NCBI GenBank assembly: GCA_905221615.1
Contig: CAJNDT010003223.1
Coordinates: 1,371,945 to 1,435,944 of the forward strand
Direction: 5' to 3'
Source: Symbiodinium sp. CCMP2592
Taxonomy: Eukaryota > Sar > Dinophyceae > Suessiales > Symbiodiniaceae
Length of the DNA: 64,000 nucleotides
The stretch's first letter is position 1. Each line of letters opens with the position of its first letter. A program made the translations under genes and the position numbers. This document shows, piece after piece, positions 48,061 to 57,419 of this stretch. Under the pieces are notes generated by a model. It worked only from the letters and a program-made list of their open reading frames with translations, did not search any database and was not told where the DNA came from.

Positions 48061-48196
48061 CGCTGATAGGGCTTCAGACTACCATTCTGCGGGGTTCCCT
48101 AGAGTAGAATGGGTCCCCAACACCCTAGTCTAATTCTTAAGGCCCCTATACTAAACCCTGAATTATAGTAATTACCCCTTATAGTAATCCTTATAA

Positions 48197-48520
48197 ATCG
48201 GTGAAGCTCCGGAAGCTCGAGCACTGAAGGTGCTCTCGGCAAAGGCAAAGGCAACTCAGCTCCCGACTCGCAGCACTTCAGGCTATTTGATTTCATGGGA
48301 GTTTCCGAATATAGGGGTACCATATTTTAGGGTCCTGATAACCAGGATCCTACTATTTAGGTATTTAGGGTACTATATTAGGGTCCCCTGTTTTCGGAAA
48401 CCCCCTCATGCGGCCCCGTACCATGCATCAACATGACCACTTCTCTGTCACCGCACCTCTTGCTGCTGGGCGGCAGCAGCTGCCGCATTCGCAGCTGCGG
48501 CCTGAATCGAGCGAAATTCC
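48197..48520 (+). CDS. Coding frame interrupted by element B8, unknown protein
   Basis: Left piece reads SGSSSTEGALGKGKGNSAPD and SQHFRLFDF up to 48296. Removing B8 and one TCAT copy continues MRPRTMHQHDHFSVTAPLAA then GRQQLPHSQLRPESSEI, until CCCTAAA sequence. On the minus strand an upstream stop lies eight codons from the join, so plus is favoured. No family recognised. Confidence 0.45.
48297..48405. mobile_element. Family B element, copy B8, with TCAT duplication
   Basis: Ends GGGAGTTTCCGAATATAGGG and TGTTTTCGGAAACCCCC; TCAT at 48293-48296 and 48406-48409. Interior AGGTATTTAGGGTACTATAT has a small duplication. Confidence 0.95.
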
Positions 48521-48861
48521 TAAACCCTAAACCCTAAACATCAAAAAGGTCAAAGGCTGCCACCACCGTTCATACGATCTACCGCTGCTAATTACCATGG
48601 CTACTGTGATACTGACCAGTGTTCTTAGTACGCAGAGCTGCCAGAAGTACTATCTTAACGTGTGCATTGTTCGAGTACATTCCTTTGTTGTCTAAGGAAC
48701 CGCCGCGACTGCTGGACTACTTGCTGTTGACATGGCTGTTGCTGCTTTTTCGACATACTGCTGGTTTTTGCTGCTGCTTTCATATCTGCATAGGTCACTA
48801 CGATGACCGACGGTCCCAAATTATGATCACCAGCGTCGACCACCGTTACTGGCTATCACAT

Positions 48862-48963
48862 GGGAGTTTCCGAAAGTAGGGGACCCTTATGTAGCACCCT
48901 AAATGGTAGGATCCTGATTATAAGGACACCGAAATAAGGTAGCCCTAATTTTCGGAAACTCCC
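48862..48963. mobile_element. Family B element, copy B9
   Basis: Ends GGGAGTTTCCGAAAGTAGGG and AATTTTCGGAAACTCCC; flanks ACAT/ACTT. Confidence 0.9.
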
Positions 48964-49114
48964 ACTTCACTTTTCCTGTGACTAGAACCACTGGAAGTCT
49001 GGCGACTTCGTGTTGCAGCAGGGTACGACGTGGGCCTGATCCCTGGCCAGACCCTCGGCATACTCCTGGTCCTGCGCCTGGGTTTCAAGGGCTTTGGGAT
49101 GGGGATATATAGGG

Positions 49115-49172
49115 CTGATGATATAAATCCTGCATTACCCAGCATGAGGAATATACCATAACTCCTACAGAC
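49115..49172. mobile_element. Left half of a family E element
   Basis: CTGATGATATAAATCCTGCA then TTACCCAGCATGAGGAATAT, with no right arm; broken after ACCATAACTCCTACAG. Confidence 0.8.
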
Positions 49173-49174
49173 CC

Positions 49175-50035
49175 TAGGGTGCAGGACGCTTCGGATTGCA
49201 ATGGGTTCCTTTCAAGATTAGACCTGGCTATGAGACTTTGTGGCTGGAGGCGGCGGGGGCCTTTTTTGTCCATGTGTCGGGCAATCGAAAACTAGGTGGG
49301 GCTTTTAGAGCCTTTGAAAAATAATAGTAAATAGGATCCTCTTAAGCCCAATAAGGGAAAATATAAAATGTCCCAAAGCCCTACCTAGAAAAGCAGCATG
49401 TTTCGTCATGAATGACCTTGCCTGGCCGTCCGTCGCAGGAGGAGACTTGTAATATATGCGAAAAAGAACAAAAGCACGGACCATGCCTTCAACAGAACAG
49501 ACAGATGAAGAAAGAGTGCAAAGACCAAATCTAGACGACCGGAAAGTTAATTACTAGAAAAGAGTCCACTTGCACCGCCTGTCTGCAACCTGTTTGTTTT
49601 GCTAAGCGCGGGGTTGCATTCACGATGCTGAGTTGAGCGCGCTGCGCCTATGGGGCGTCGACAGCAAACTAGAACGAAATAATACAAAGTGTTGCACCAT
49701 GGGTCGTGAAACTCACTCGCTCTAGGGCTTCAGTGTGTGGCTTCGTTTTCTTCCTTCTTGATGTTGGCAAGGTGGAACCTTTGCGAGGCTTTGGGTACCA
49801 GTACCTCGCGACCCAGCTCATGGCAGGAAAATCTGGCAGCAGTATGAGACCTAAGCCGGAAACCCGCTGCTTTACTTTTGCTTGCGGGCCTGTTCCCTCC
49901 TGCGTTGAGTCAGAAGACCACACTGCAGCAGATTAGCATTTTGGGCTTCAGGTGCCCAAGGCCGCATGGCTTACTGGGACCAAGGCTTGTCGCAGCTGGA
50001 CATCCTCGTCGTTCTGGCGCGCTAGCATCACCTGG
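49175..50035. other. No gene that I can support
   Basis: Contains overlapping short frames on both strands at 49669-49936. The minus frame (GPQAKVKQRVSGLGLILLPD) and plus frame (GFVFFLLDVGKVEPLRGFGY) exclude each other and neither shows a domain. Confidence 0.4.
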
Positions 50036-50039
50036 AGTT

Positions 50040-50095
50040 TCATAAACCCTAAACCCCTAAACCCTAAACCCTAAACCCCTAAACCCTAAACCCTA
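50040..50095. repeat. Telomere-like CCCTAAA tract
   Basis: CCCTAAACCCCTAAACCCTA units, followed by TTTCAG. Confidence 0.85.
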
Positions 50096-50192
50096 TTTCA
50101 GAAAATAAGTGAACTGGGAGGCCCTGATAGCCCTAACATAAACCCTAAACCCCAAAGAGTACGAGCTTTACTGTAGGGACCCCTGTTTCGAG

Positions 50193-50395
50193 GGTAATGT
50201 AGGAACCTGATTAAGAAACTCTGGGCCTATAACCCCCAAAATACTAGGGTTCATATAAGGAACCCTAGTAAAGGCCCAAGGTTTCTTAACCAGGTTCCTA
50301 TTATATACGTATAATATGCCCCAACACCCTATAAGGCCCCTATATCACAGCACCCTTATAGTATCCCCTATACAGATCCCCTTTTAAGCTTCCTA
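50193..50395. mobile_element. Family I element, copy I2, with two right ends
   Basis: Left end GGGTAATGTAGGAACCTGAT. A first right arm (TTCTTAACCAGGTTCCTA) closes at about 50300 and a second (GCTTCCTACATTACCCC) at 50395, suggesting nesting. Confidence 0.75.
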
Positions 50396-50712
50396 CATTA
50401 CCCCTACTTTAGAAGACACCGCTGGACTCTCGGAGTTCGGTCGCCTGTCGATGAACCTCCATGGCTTCCAGGCCCTCGAGAATGCTGTCCAGCGTCTGCA
50501 AGCGAGTTTCAGTATACTACATATTATGTACTATAGTATCTGTATATACATATATATATATACATGGTTCAGTACAGCTTTTATATGATGTACTATAGTG
50601 TCTGTATACATATATGGTTCAGTATATTATATATGATGTACAGTCGTATCTATATATATATATATATAGTATTGCAGCACTTGAGGAGTAAAGCTCAACA
50701 GAAGACGATACG

Positions 50713-51214
50713 ATGCAAAGCAGCACAGCGGGCAACGACGGTTGGCCTGAGAACGACCTCGGCGATTGGCTGGTTTCAACTTGCTCCAACTGGCCGGTGA
50801 ATCTCCCTTCCAAACTGAACATCCTCAGGGGCCTACTTATCGCGCCGGGTATCGCCAAGATCACCGTCATGGCCTCGACGCAGTGTAAAAGTCATGGCCC
50901 TTTGGGAGGACGGAAACCGAGGAGCCGGCGTCGGCTGCGAGAGGGACGGCTATTGCCAGCGATGGCAGCATGTCAACGGGAGCCAACCTGAGAAGGGCAC
51001 GAGACGGGTGCATCTGTTTTTTGGGCTACGGCGCGCAATGAGGCGCAGACTGCCGAAACTGGGTGTCCTTCAGTTCCGTGGGCTTTCCACGCCAGAAAAC
51101 CTGCCACCCATGACAGCTCGCTTCATGGCTTCGGAGCCCAAGGGAGCGGGTCAGGGGATGAAACTCAGGCTGCAGTACCGCGTTCTCACCGAGCATCACC
51201 CGCACTTCTTGTGA
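50713..51214 (+). CDS. Possible exons of an unknown gene
   Basis: A first plus frame reads NDGWPENDLGDWLVSTCSNW and LNILRGLLIAPGIAKITVMA (50740-50880). A second reads MALWEDGNRGAGVGCERDGY, then FFGLRRAMRRRLPKLGVLQF and a stop at 51214. They overlap in different frames with no clear intron, so one may be non-coding. Preceded by TA-rich microsatellite (50510-50670). Confidence 0.4.
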
Positions 51215-51257
51215 GGCAAGGGCCTGGATATGTGAACCAACTGAGCAGGACTGGAAC

Positions 51258-51364
51258 CAAGAGCCTCCAATATCCCTTAATTAAGGAGTATACCCTAAAT
51301 TATAGTAGGATCCCTAGTATGATTTAAGGTATATTCCTTAATTAAGGGATATTGGAGTCTCTGC
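51258..51364. mobile_element. Family F element, copy F4
   Basis: Ends CCAAGAGCCTCCAATATCCC and GGGATATTGGAGTCTCTG; TTAATTAAGG arms intact. Confidence 0.9.
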
Positions 51365-51577
51365 GAAGGGAGTCGTTAGGGCCGGGCCATGTACTGCATC
51401 GCCTCCTCTCTCACCGGCTTGCCCTTGGTCGGACGCCGAGCATCTTGGGCAGATGTGGCCACGTAGCCCTACCTGAAACCTTCATGGTGGCCGAAGCCTG
51501 CAACTAACCAGAAACAAAGCCTGAACCCTGAAACCTGAACCCGAAGGCCCCTAAACCCTAAACCCCTAAACTTATAG

Positions 51578-51679
51578 GGGAGTTTCCGAAATTAGGGGTA
51601 CCTGTTTTGGGGGGTCCTTGAAATAAGGATCCCACTATTTAGGGTACTATATTAGGGTCCCCTATTTTCGGAAACTCCC
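51578..51679. mobile_element. Family B element, copy B10, with ATAG duplication
   Basis: Ends GGGAGTTTCCGAAATTAGGG and TATTTTCGGAAACTCCC; ATAG at 51574-51577 and 51680-51683. Confidence 0.95.
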
Positions 51680-51774
51680 ATAGGACGCTAATCATTTGGA
51701 GGTGGCCTTCAAACCGAGCTGGGGCGTCCACTCTGCCGGAAACGATGGAAACAACCAGCCTCAGCTGGGGCTTA

Positions 51775-51906
51775 CTTGGAGGGTCGGGGGACTTAGTAAC
51801 TGGTTATTTTAGGGACTTATAAGTACCATAACCCCAATTAGGGTCCCTTTTAGGGTACTTATAAGTCCACTTACTACCTACTTACTAAGTCCCCCGACCC
51901 TCCAAG
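51775..51906. mobile_element. Family G element, copy G3
   Basis: Ends CTTGGAGGGTCGGGGGACTT and AAGTCCCCCGACCCTCCAAG are perfectly complementary; TA on both sides. The near-perfect arms suggest recent activity. Confidence 0.95.
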
Positions 51907-52073
51907 TAGGGCCTTGAGCTTAGGCCCTCTTCAGAGTTTACAGCCTTTATGACTTGTGTAGTGGGTAGCTGAAGGACTGTGGACAGGTTCGGGTTTAGGA
52001 AACTCACAACTAAGCCCCCCTTGGAACCACAATAAACATGATATTGTTAATAGTGTTCTCTCGGGTTTTATAT

Positions 52074-52166
52074 GGGTGGTTGTCAAAATTATGGTCCCTT
52101 TTTGGGTCCCTATTATACCTAATATTTAGAGTACCCAAAAAGGGACCCTAATTTTGACAGCCACCC
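52074..52166. mobile_element. Family C element, copy C6, with ATAT duplication
   Basis: Ends GGGTGGTTGTCAAAATTATG and ATTTTGACAGCCACCC; ATAT on both sides. Confidence 0.9.
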
Positions 52167-52194
52167 ATATGAACAAAAATAGTTCCTAAGGAGA

Positions 52195-52490
52195 CTCCTA
52201 AACCCTAAACCCTATGCCCTAAACCCTAAACCCCTAAACCCTAAACCCCTAAAATCCTAAAACCCTAAACCCTGCAAATCACCCGGACGCTTGGCAGCTG
52301 AGCTCCCGGGCAGCTTGGACTTCAAGAACGCCTCGGCCCGAGCGGCTTCGAAGCTTCCGGCGAAGCCTGGCACATGGCAGCAAGTAGGGCTCTAGGGGGT
52401 TTAGGGTTTAGGGCTTTAGGGGTTTAGGGTTTAGTAATTTAGGGCTTTAGGGGTTTAGGGCTTTAGGATTTGAGGGGTTTAGGGGTTTCA
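52195..52490. repeat. Telomere-like CCCTAAA then TTTAGGG tracts
   Basis: CCCTAAACCC units at 52195-52275 and, in the opposite sense, GGGTTTAGGGCTTTAGGGGT at 52390-52490, with an open GC-rich stretch between. Confidence 0.85.
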
Positions 52491-52499
52491 TGGAGGGCA

Positions 52500-52692
52500 C
52501 AACCCGGCATTGTCCTCATGTGACTTCCTGGCCACCAGAAGCGAGTCAGGAGGACGATCTGGGCATGGCAGCTCGTGGGCGGAGATGGGTTCCAACCTGG
52601 GAGTAGTAGGGAATGGAAGAATGGGGGGTTTAGGGTTTAGGGTAGAAGGGTTTGGGGTTTAGGGTAGTAGGGAATGGAGGAATGGGGTACAA

Positions 52693-52761
<69 letters not shown>

Positions 52762-53630
52762 CATTCTTCCATTCCCTACTAACCAAAGGTAAGTCTTACG
52801 CTGGCAACCGACACAAACTCAGTGAAAGGTCCGTGCTCGTTCACGTTGACGATCCCGGTAGTCCCTTCGCCGTAGTGGCACACGGCTGTCATACCATCCA
52901 CCAGCCTTGCACACTAGGCAAAAAAATCACGCTGTTCGCCCTGGCAGAAAACAGACTTCCTCACGTAACTTGGTGCCCGAGCTCTACCCAAAAGTAGGTA
53001 TTGTCGGTCTTCCGTCTTGCAAAACTTCCGCTGTCCCAAGGCCTGTGGCACGAAACCGTGTCTGACCAGCCTTAAGCCATCAGTCCATGAGCTTGAAAAT
53101 TTGCCCCCGGCCCAGCTGTTCGTGCTTTGCCTCGGCCGGAACACTCATGACCGGCCGGACACAGATATACCGTTACACCCCCAGAGCAAAGGCACAGGCG
53201 AAGCAGAACCAGTAGCTCTGACCTATCTCGACAATGCGATATGTCGACGTCTCTCGCCTCGCAACATGCTGCACTGCCGCGCCAAGGAGCAGATTCTGTG
53301 AGGATCCGGGGCGGGCGCGGCTAACTCAGCCTTCAGTTGTCTAACAGACATCCTGGCAGAGCGGGACATCTGAGCTTCAGAAAGTCTGGCCTCCTCCCCT
53401 CGCCTCGTCACATCAATGCCAGCCGTCGGGATGTCATCCTGCAGTTCAACATTACTTACCTTTGGTTAGTAGGGGATGGAAGAATGGTAGTAATAGTAGC
53501 TATAATTGTACCCCATTCCTCCATTCCCTATTGACCAAAAGTAAGATAATCCAAACAACAACTCGTCTACGGCCCTGTGTGCTGCCGCAAGGTTCGCTCG
53601 CGCCTCCTTTCGGGTGGTGGCGCCCGCCAT
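52500..53630 (-). CDS. Multi-exon gene of unknown function
   Basis: Exon 1 starts at ATG 53630 (MAGATTRKEARANLAAAHRA) and ends at a GT site at 53557. After element D6, exon 2 (from 53454) continues in phase as NVELQDDIPTAGIDVTRRGE and AQMSRSARMSVRQLKAELAA; the S-V-R-x-L-K phrase is frequent in dinoflagellate proteins as far as I recall. Further pieces: about 53115-52998 (TDGLRLVRHGFVPQALGQRK, ending TTTTGG|GTAGAG), 52913-52800 (ARLVDGMTAVCHYGEGTTGI and VNVNEHGPFTEFVSVAS, between TTTTTTTGCCTAG and GTAAGA), and after D5 EPISAHELPCPDRPPDSLLV. The exact joins of the last three are unresolved and may include other genes. Confidence 0.5.
52596..52793. mobile_element. Family D element, copy D5, expanded by TTTAGGG and (CTA)n
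   Basis: The right end CCCTACTAACCAAAGGTAAG is intact; the left end is mutated (CTGGGAGTAGTAGGG). The interior carries the AGTAGGGAATGGAGGAATGG arm twice with TTTAGGG between, as in D4, and about 24 CTA triplets. On the minus strand it follows a GTAAGA donor and ends with CTCCCAG|G. Confidence 0.85.
53455..53545. mobile_element. Family D element, copy D6
   Basis: Ends CTTACCTTTGGTTAGTAGGG and CCCTATTGACCAAAAGTAAG; flanks ATTA/ATAA, one mismatch. It separates exon 1 and exon 2 of the 53.6 kb gene. Confidence 0.9.
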
Positions 53631-53684
53631 GGCAGAAGCGAAGTGTGGGACTGTGTCGCAAGACTATCGAAAGAGCCTACCCTA

Positions 53685-53793
53685 CTTGGAGGTCCGTGGG
53701 TAGTTATAAGCGGGTTCTAAGTCCCTGAATATGGGTTACAAGTATAGTTACCCTACTTATAACCCTACTTATAACTACTCATGAACCTCCAAG
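53685..53793. mobile_element. Family A element, copy A6
   Basis: Ends CTTGGAGGTCCGTGGGTAGT and AACTACTCATGAACCTCCAAG with TA on both sides. Confidence 0.9.
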
Positions 53794-53794
53794 T

Positions 53795-54230
53795 AGGGTA
53801 AGGATGGTAGTCGGGATATGTCTGGTAGGCTGGTCGGGCATAGCCTCTGTGCTCAGGTGCCCGGCTGTGCCCCCATGCATTCTCGTCGGGGCCTCTGTTT
53901 CCTTGCAGTGTCAGTGACGAAGAGACCTAAGAGCCTGTTAAGTTCGGTAGTTCCGGCAAAACTTCTGGGCTTGGCACTTTCTGTGTGACCATGTAGCCGT
54001 GGTAGGTGCTGCTACTTGCAGCTAACTCGCGAGCCGAGCACACATGGACAGTGGCACCTCACGACCTGCTTCACGAGGCAGATGTCATGAATGCTCTCCT
54101 AGACATTCAGAGTATACTATGCCCCAAACCCTGTAACGAAATGTCATGATAAAGAACAGCAGAAAATCAGCCCGACATGCAGGAGGCTGCAGGACTGCAC
54201 CTGAGAACCCCTACAAGGGCCTGAACATGG
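53795..54230. other. No gene recognised
   Basis: Moderately GC-rich with no long frame on either strand and no repeat. Confidence 0.4.
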
Positions 54231-54231
54231 T

Positions 54232-54719
54232 CTAGCTTATAAAGCAGCGTGACTTCGGCCCTGACAAAGGATCGAGACTTAGCTCATTATTTGGAGGTTT
54301 ATGGGATTATAAGTAGGGTTATAAGTAGGGCAACTATACTTATAACCCATATTAGGGGACTTATAAGCCCACTCATAACTACCCATGAACCTCCGAGTAC
54401 CCATCTTGAGCCTTCCCACATCGGAAAGTGGACGAAAGGCCTTGTCTGCTGGCTTCTCTGCCTTCGCAGGCTTCGCCGTCTCCTGAAACCGGGCGGCGGG
54501 AGGATCCCTAAACCCTAAACCCTACACCATAAACTCTGGACCCTAAACTCTAAACCCTAAATTCGCAACCCTAAATTCTCAACCCCAAATTCTCAAACCT
54601 TAAATGGGATCCCTGGACCCCTGATCCCACCCAGAGCTCCGGCTGAGCCTCTCCTTAACGGCCAGGGCCTCCCGATCCATCTTCTTCAGCATCCTCAGAG
54701 TGGCTGCTTCCCTCTTCGC
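54232..54719 (-). CDS. Charged, helical protein; exons split by a telomere-like tract and A7
   Basis: Exon 54719-54612 follows TTCTTAGCCAG and reads AKREAATLRMLKKMDREALA and VKERLSRSSGWDQGSR. Removing the telomere-like tract (54507-54611) continues as DPPAARFQETAKPAKAEKPA and DKAFRPLSDVGRLKMG. Removing A7 and one TA copy then gives NELSLDPLSGPKSRCFIS and a stop at 54232. Frame is kept at both joins. The Lys/Glu/Ala composition suggests a helical or disordered protein; no family recognised. AKREAATL also occurs twice upstream beside family J elements (54836-54858, 55147-55170). Confidence 0.6.
54290..54397. mobile_element. Family A element, copy A7
   Basis: Ends TTTGGAGGTTTATGGGATTA and ACTACCCATGAACCTCCGAG; TA at 54288-54289 and 54398-54399. 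Confidence 0.9.
54507..54611. repeat. Telomere-like tract acting as an intron (proposed)
   Basis: CCCTAAACCCTAAACCCTAC, then CCCTAAATTCGC-like units. On the coding (minus) strand the 8-bp AGGGATCC occurs at both junctions, once as part of the exon before and once as part of the exon after. Excision between the two copies restores the frame, whichever cut is used. Confidence 0.75.
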
Positions 54720-55170
54720 CTGGCTAAGAAGCGGGGCACAAGGAGGGACCCTTAGGCACTGCCCTCTGACGGCGTGTATACTGGGTAGATACTGAATAGC
54801 CATATTAAGGTTATATGCCTGAGTGTCCTTATTAAGAGTTGCTGCTTCCCTCTTCGCCTCAGGGCCCAAGGGACCAAAGGAGGGTTTAGGGGTTTAGGGC
54901 TTTAGGGGTTCAGGGGTTTAGGGTTTGGGTTTTAGGGTTTAGGGTTTCGGGTTTGGGGTTTGGGGTTTGGGCTTTAGGGTTTCGAGTTTGGGGTTTCGGG
55001 CTTAGTGTTTAAGATTTAAGGTTTAAGATTTAGGGTTTAGGGTTTGGGGGGGCTCTTAATGGGGATCCCTACCGTATAACGGCCCATATTCTGGGTGTAC
55101 AACACCTATAATATACTACGGCTACATTCCGAGGGGTCCTTATTAAGAGTCGCTGTTTCACGCTTCGCCT
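54720..55170. mobile_element. Two family J elements around a TTTAGGG tract
   Basis: J copies at about 54720-54835 and 55046-55150 share CTTAATAAGGAC and GGGATCCCTACC-type arms. A 22-base exon fragment coding AKREAATL lies at the outer edge of the first (54836-54858), at its inner edge (54697-54719) and beside the second (55147-55170). Between them, 54880-55045 is degenerate TTTAGGG. Confidence 0.6.
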
Positions 55171-55199
55171 GGGGCCCGAAAGCAGGGGGGGCAAAAGGC

Positions 55200-55379
55200 A
55201 ATTGAACTCATCGCCATGGCACCTTCAAGGGGCCGAAATCAATAATTTTAACAAGATTAGAAATAGTAATCAACATGTTTTTATACAACTAGAAATGACA
55301 AGAAGAGCCATCGTAACATAAGACTAATAACATAAATGACAAGAAGAGGAATCGTAACATAAGACTAATAACATCTCAA
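55200..55379. other. No gene recognised; short tandem duplication
   Basis: The phrase AAATGACAAGAAGAG...ATCGTAACATAAGACTAATAACAT occurs twice in tandem at about 55287-55375. Confidence 0.6.
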
Positions 55380-55564
55380 TTATGAGTTCATGGCCAGGGC
55401 CTCAGGGTCCTTGACCTTCCGACCCTTTCGCGAGGGCGCTGGAGGCTCCTGCAGTTTAGGGTTTAGGGTTTAGGGTTTAGGGGCAGGTTTGCAGCTCACG
55501 GGTTTTGAGAGTGTTGGCACAGATCCTCCTTCTCGGGCTCTTTCGAGGGCTCGGATGCCGCCAT
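55380..55564 (-). CDS. Two-exon start of a small charged protein
   Basis: Exon 1 starts at ATG 55564 in a good context and reads MAASEPSKEPEKE to 55526. Exon 2 (55448-55380) reads EPPAPSRKGRKVKDPEALAM then NS and TAA. The 77-base intron between them contains four CCCTAAA units and ends CTGCAG|GAG. The donor would be GAG|GATCTG (GA) for the frame to hold; a canonical GTGAGC lies 37 bases further but shifts the frame. DPEALA resembles DREALA in the exon at 54.6 kb, so both may belong to one gene with exon 2 ending at an unnoticed donor. Confidence 0.55.
55449..55490. repeat. TTTAGGG units inside a proposed intron
   Basis: CTGCAGTTTAGGGTTTAGGG followed by two more units and GGGGCAGG. Confidence 0.85.
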
Positions 55565-55820
55565 GGCTGCTATGCGAAGCGCAATGCAGGTGGGCAGAAG
55601 GTGTTGGAGCGTCGGTCGATGGCTGTTCGGAGCAGTTTCCGTCAAAGTGCTAGAAGTATCTAGGGCCCTTTACACTCTCGACATACTTGCAAGCTCGTGT
55701 TCTTGGCCAAGCCATGCTGATTCCCGGATAGTTCAAAGTTGGCTCAAAGGGGCATGGCTACAGACTACGCCCAACACATGCTCTGGACCTGAGGCTGCTC
55801 TTTGCTTCTTCATGCTCTGA
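55560..55820 (+). CDS. Low-confidence ORF opposite the 55.5 kb gene start
   Basis: An 85-codon frame from ATG 55563 has no domain and overlaps the first codons of the better minus-strand gene. Confidence 0.2.
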   Translation, partial: AMAAMRSAMQVGRRCWSVGRWLFGAVSVKVLEVSRALYTLDILASSCSWPSHADSRIVQSWLKGAWLQTTPNTCSGPEAALCFFML

Positions 55821-55895
55821 TTTCTAAGCTCCTATCACTCAGTGCATGTTAGCGGCCCTAACTCCATCAGACATCTCTGGGATGTTGGCTCCATA

Positions 55896-56009
55896 CTTGG
55901 AGGTTCATGGGTAGGTTTTAGTAGGAGGTATAAGTAAGGTAACTATACTTATAACCCATGTTCGGGGACTTATAACTCCTCTTACAATAACTACTCATGA
56001 ACCTCCAAA
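55896..56009. mobile_element. Family A element, copy A8
   Basis: Ends CTTGGAGGTTCATGGGTAGG and ACTACTCATGAACCTCCAAA; TA on both sides. Confidence 0.9.
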
Positions 56010-56900
56010 TACATGTCAGCTACTTCAAAGGGGGCTACGAAAGCCTCGACAGCTCGGGGCCCAAAGCAAGGCCGGAGCGAAAAAACGGTGAGCTGTCACG
56101 TTGTGCCCAACACGGAGCGTAACGCTTTGAAAGGCAGGGAAGCATGCCTGCTCTATGAGGGAGACCATTGCTATGGCGCATGAAAAAACAAAGGCGGTTT
56201 GGCCAAGGACATGGTGAGGAATGGACACAGCAAGCTTTCGTGATCCACATAGCCCCATCCGCAAGCGTTTTTTGGCACGAATCATGTAAGCCTGTTGTTT
56301 CCCCATCCGGGGATCTCACCAGGGAAACCCATGCGGACAGCATTCAGCATGGCACATACGTACCTTCCACCTGTCCACATGGCCCCTGGCTACGCATCCA
56401 CAACCTGAACTGAATGAGAACATCAGCGACGCGCACACCTCCAGGTAGAGCGTCTCGCTCGGATCTTCCAGTCACTCATCGTGGCCATGGAGACTAGCCG
56501 CTGAGTCTGCCGACCTGCCCGCTACCATCACGCTGTAACACTCCATCTTCTCTGTTTCATGTGGCACCTTGACGAGCTTCTTGCTGGAATCCCGTCCTTC
56601 TGAAAGCCTGAGCAAGATCGAGCGCGTAAGACGGCAGGAACAACAAACGATTTTGGCAGACTCACAAACAGATTCAATATGCGTGGTACTATATATATAT
56701 ATATATATGTACTGAATACCTATGGTATATTGAACAAACTGCCTCATTTTTTGCGAATGATTACATTTTGATATTCATTGCTATAAAGTGCTAAATACTC
56801 TCATGTACTGCTACAGGTATTCCGATATGCTACTAGTGTATATTACGAAACGTCTTAGATTATGATAAAGTGTTACTATACATTATGATATATTACATAC
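56010..56900. other. No gene that I can support
   Basis: Overlapping frames on both strands at 56025-56413, none with a domain. 56660-56920 is AT-rich with a short TA run at 56692. Confidence 0.35.
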
Positions 56901-56914
56901 GAGTATCATCATAT

Positions 56915-57157
56915 ACGCCACTACGCACTACTATCTTGCCGTACATGATTATGTCAGCTACCACATGGGTAGTTGTCAATATTAGGGTCCCTTTTGGGGT
57001 CCTTAATATAATACGGCACCTAATATTTAGGGCACCCAAAAAGGGACCATAATTTTGACGACCATCCACATGACGCCGGGAGCCCGAACCGTCGCCGTCG
57101 CCCGAGCAATTCGGGAGCCGGCAGGCGCCGTGAGTCGAGCCCACCTCCAAACAGTGC
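56915..57157 (+). CDS. Short exon split by element C7, unknown protein
   Basis: Plus strand: VHDYVSYH before C7, and after its removal with one ACAT copy MTPGARTVAVARAIREPAGA and VSRAHLQ up to element A9. The frame remains open across the join. Opposite-strand reading is also possible. No family recognised. Confidence 0.35.
56967..57067. mobile_element. Family C element, copy C7, with ACAT duplication
   Basis: Ends GGGTAGTTGTCAATATTAGG and AATTTTGACGACCATCC; ACAT at 56963-56966 and 57068-57071. Like C3 it follows TACC, giving the same target TACCACAT. Confidence 0.95.
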
Positions 57158-57417
57158 TTGGAGGTTCATGGGTAGTTCTAAGAGGGGTCATAGGGGTTCC
57201 TTTAAGAGTTCCTTTAAGGGATCTATAGGATTTAGGGTTTAGGGTAGCTACACGTGGGGCTATAAGTCCCCTAATATGGGTTGTAGGTATAGTTACCTAC
57301 TTATAACCCGACTTATAACTACTCCTAAACCCTAAACCCTATAATCCTATACCCTATAACCCTAAACCCCATAGAGCCCTTAAAGGAACCCTTATAACTA
57401 CCCCTTGAACCTCCAAA
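57158..57417. mobile_element. Family A element, copy A9, enlarged
   Basis: Left end CTTGGAGGTTCATGGGTAGT; an inner right arm at about 57325 (TTATAACTACTCCTAAACC) is followed by CCCTAAACCCTATAATCC and an outer right arm (CCCCTTGAACCTCCAAA). Looks like a copy with telomere-like sequence inserted. Confidence 0.75.
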
Positions 57418-57419
57418 CG

